Assembly (NCBI GenBank): GCA_018665505.1
Contig: JABJCS010000488.1
Location: forward strand, 1 to 15,627
Direction: 5' to 3'
From: Alphaproteobacteria bacterium
Lineage (GTDB): Bacteria > Pseudomonadota > Alphaproteobacteria > UBA8366
DNA: 15,627 nucleotides
Both the position numbers and the translations under genes were made by a program. The notes below the pieces were generated by a model. The model searched no databases, had not been told where the DNA came from, and worked only from the letters and a program-made list of their open reading frames with translations. This document shows, piece by piece, positions 15,388 through 15,627 of this stretch (position 1 is the stretch's first letter; each line of letters starts with the position of its first letter).

Positions 15388-15627
15388 TTAGAACGTACTG
15401 TTGAACGCACCACCGTCGAGCAACAGGTTCTGGCCGACGATGAAGCCGGATTTAGCACTGCACAGAAATGCACAGGCATCACCGAATTCGGCCGGGTCGC
15501 CAGCACGCCCCGATGGGTTCTGGCTGTTCCGGATCGCCAGCATTTCATCGAAGGTCTTACCTGCTGCGTCTGCCTGCACCTGAATGTTCGAATGAAACCG
15601 GTCAGTGGCGAACGGTCCCGGTAAAAT
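15388..15627 (-). CDS. short-chain dehydrogenase/reductase (SDR), C-terminal part (gene continues beyond the right edge)
   Basis: The last 79 residues of a classical SDR enter from the right edge and end at TAA 15388. Visible family features are NILPG-type residues (LPGPFATDR) after the active-site region, the variable substrate loop, then RAGDPAEFGDACAFLCS and the closing GFIVGQNLLLDGG, which is the standard C-terminus of 3-oxoacyl-ACP reductase-like SDRs. The Rossmann glycine motif and catalytic Tyr-Lys lie outside the window, so activity and cofactor cannot be judged. The missing 5' end is due to the window edge, not truncation. It lies upstream of the CoA-transferase on the same strand with 65 bases between, so the two may serve one acyl-CoA or hydroxyacid pathway (inference). 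Confidence 0.88.
   Translation of the reverse strand: MLPGPFATDRFHSNIQVQADAAGKTFDEMLAIRNSQNPSGRAGDPAEFGDACAFLCSAKSGFIVGQNLLLDGGAFNSTF

Overview
The window looks like a stretch of an alphaproteobacterial chromosome, probably Rhodospirillales-like and of moderately high GC. The best evidence is the aspartyl-tRNA synthetase, whose motif 2 region carries the three-residue SPG insertion ([12 protein letters not shown]) that I associate with alphaproteobacterial enzymes. The presence of aspS, rnd, ppx and ppk close together fits the same group. No tRNA, rRNA, CRISPR array, insertion sequence or phage gene is visible. Genes are tightly packed and there is no gap longer than about 145 bases.

Layout, left to right. 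A 5'-truncated D-2-hydroxyacid dehydrogenase (glyoxylate/hydroxypyruvate reductase type) is followed by a small soluble GGDEF diguanylate cyclase. That gene converges on aspS (minus strand). Across a 100-base divergent gap lies a family III (CaiB/BaiF) CoA-transferase, which converges on a DHA2-type MFS exporter (minus). Upstream of the exporter on the same strand is a small slyX gene of 58 codons that is easy to miss. Divergent from slyX are rnd (RNase D) and a secreted M23 (LytM-type) peptidase, both on the plus strand. These converge on a tight ppk-ppx pair (minus strand, 4-base gap) for polyphosphate synthesis and degradation. Divergent from ppk is sixA, a small histidine phosphatase. After sixA comes a lone DppB-type ABC permease. 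It overlaps, stop to stop, a second CaiB/BaiF CoA-transferase (minus), which follows a 3'-terminal piece of a short-chain dehydrogenase running off the right edge.

How the genes may work together. The centre is a housekeeping and phosphate/RNA metabolism block: AspRS charging, RNase D maturation or decay, polyphosphate turnover by PPK1 and PPX, and a SixA-type phosphohistidine phosphatase. The flanks hold catabolic or accessory functions: acyl-CoA transferases, an SDR, a hydroxyacid dehydrogenase and an exporter.

The most notable anomaly is in the DppB-type permease. Its natural N-terminus reads Met-Leu-Ala-stop-Thr-Ile-Arg-Arg, so a TAA sits exactly where the family usually has Tyr. No ATG, GTG or TTG follows until past the first membrane helix, and no partner genes of the transporter are in view. 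It may be a decaying remnant, a recoded or non-canonical start, or a sequence error. I found no convincing new multigene system.
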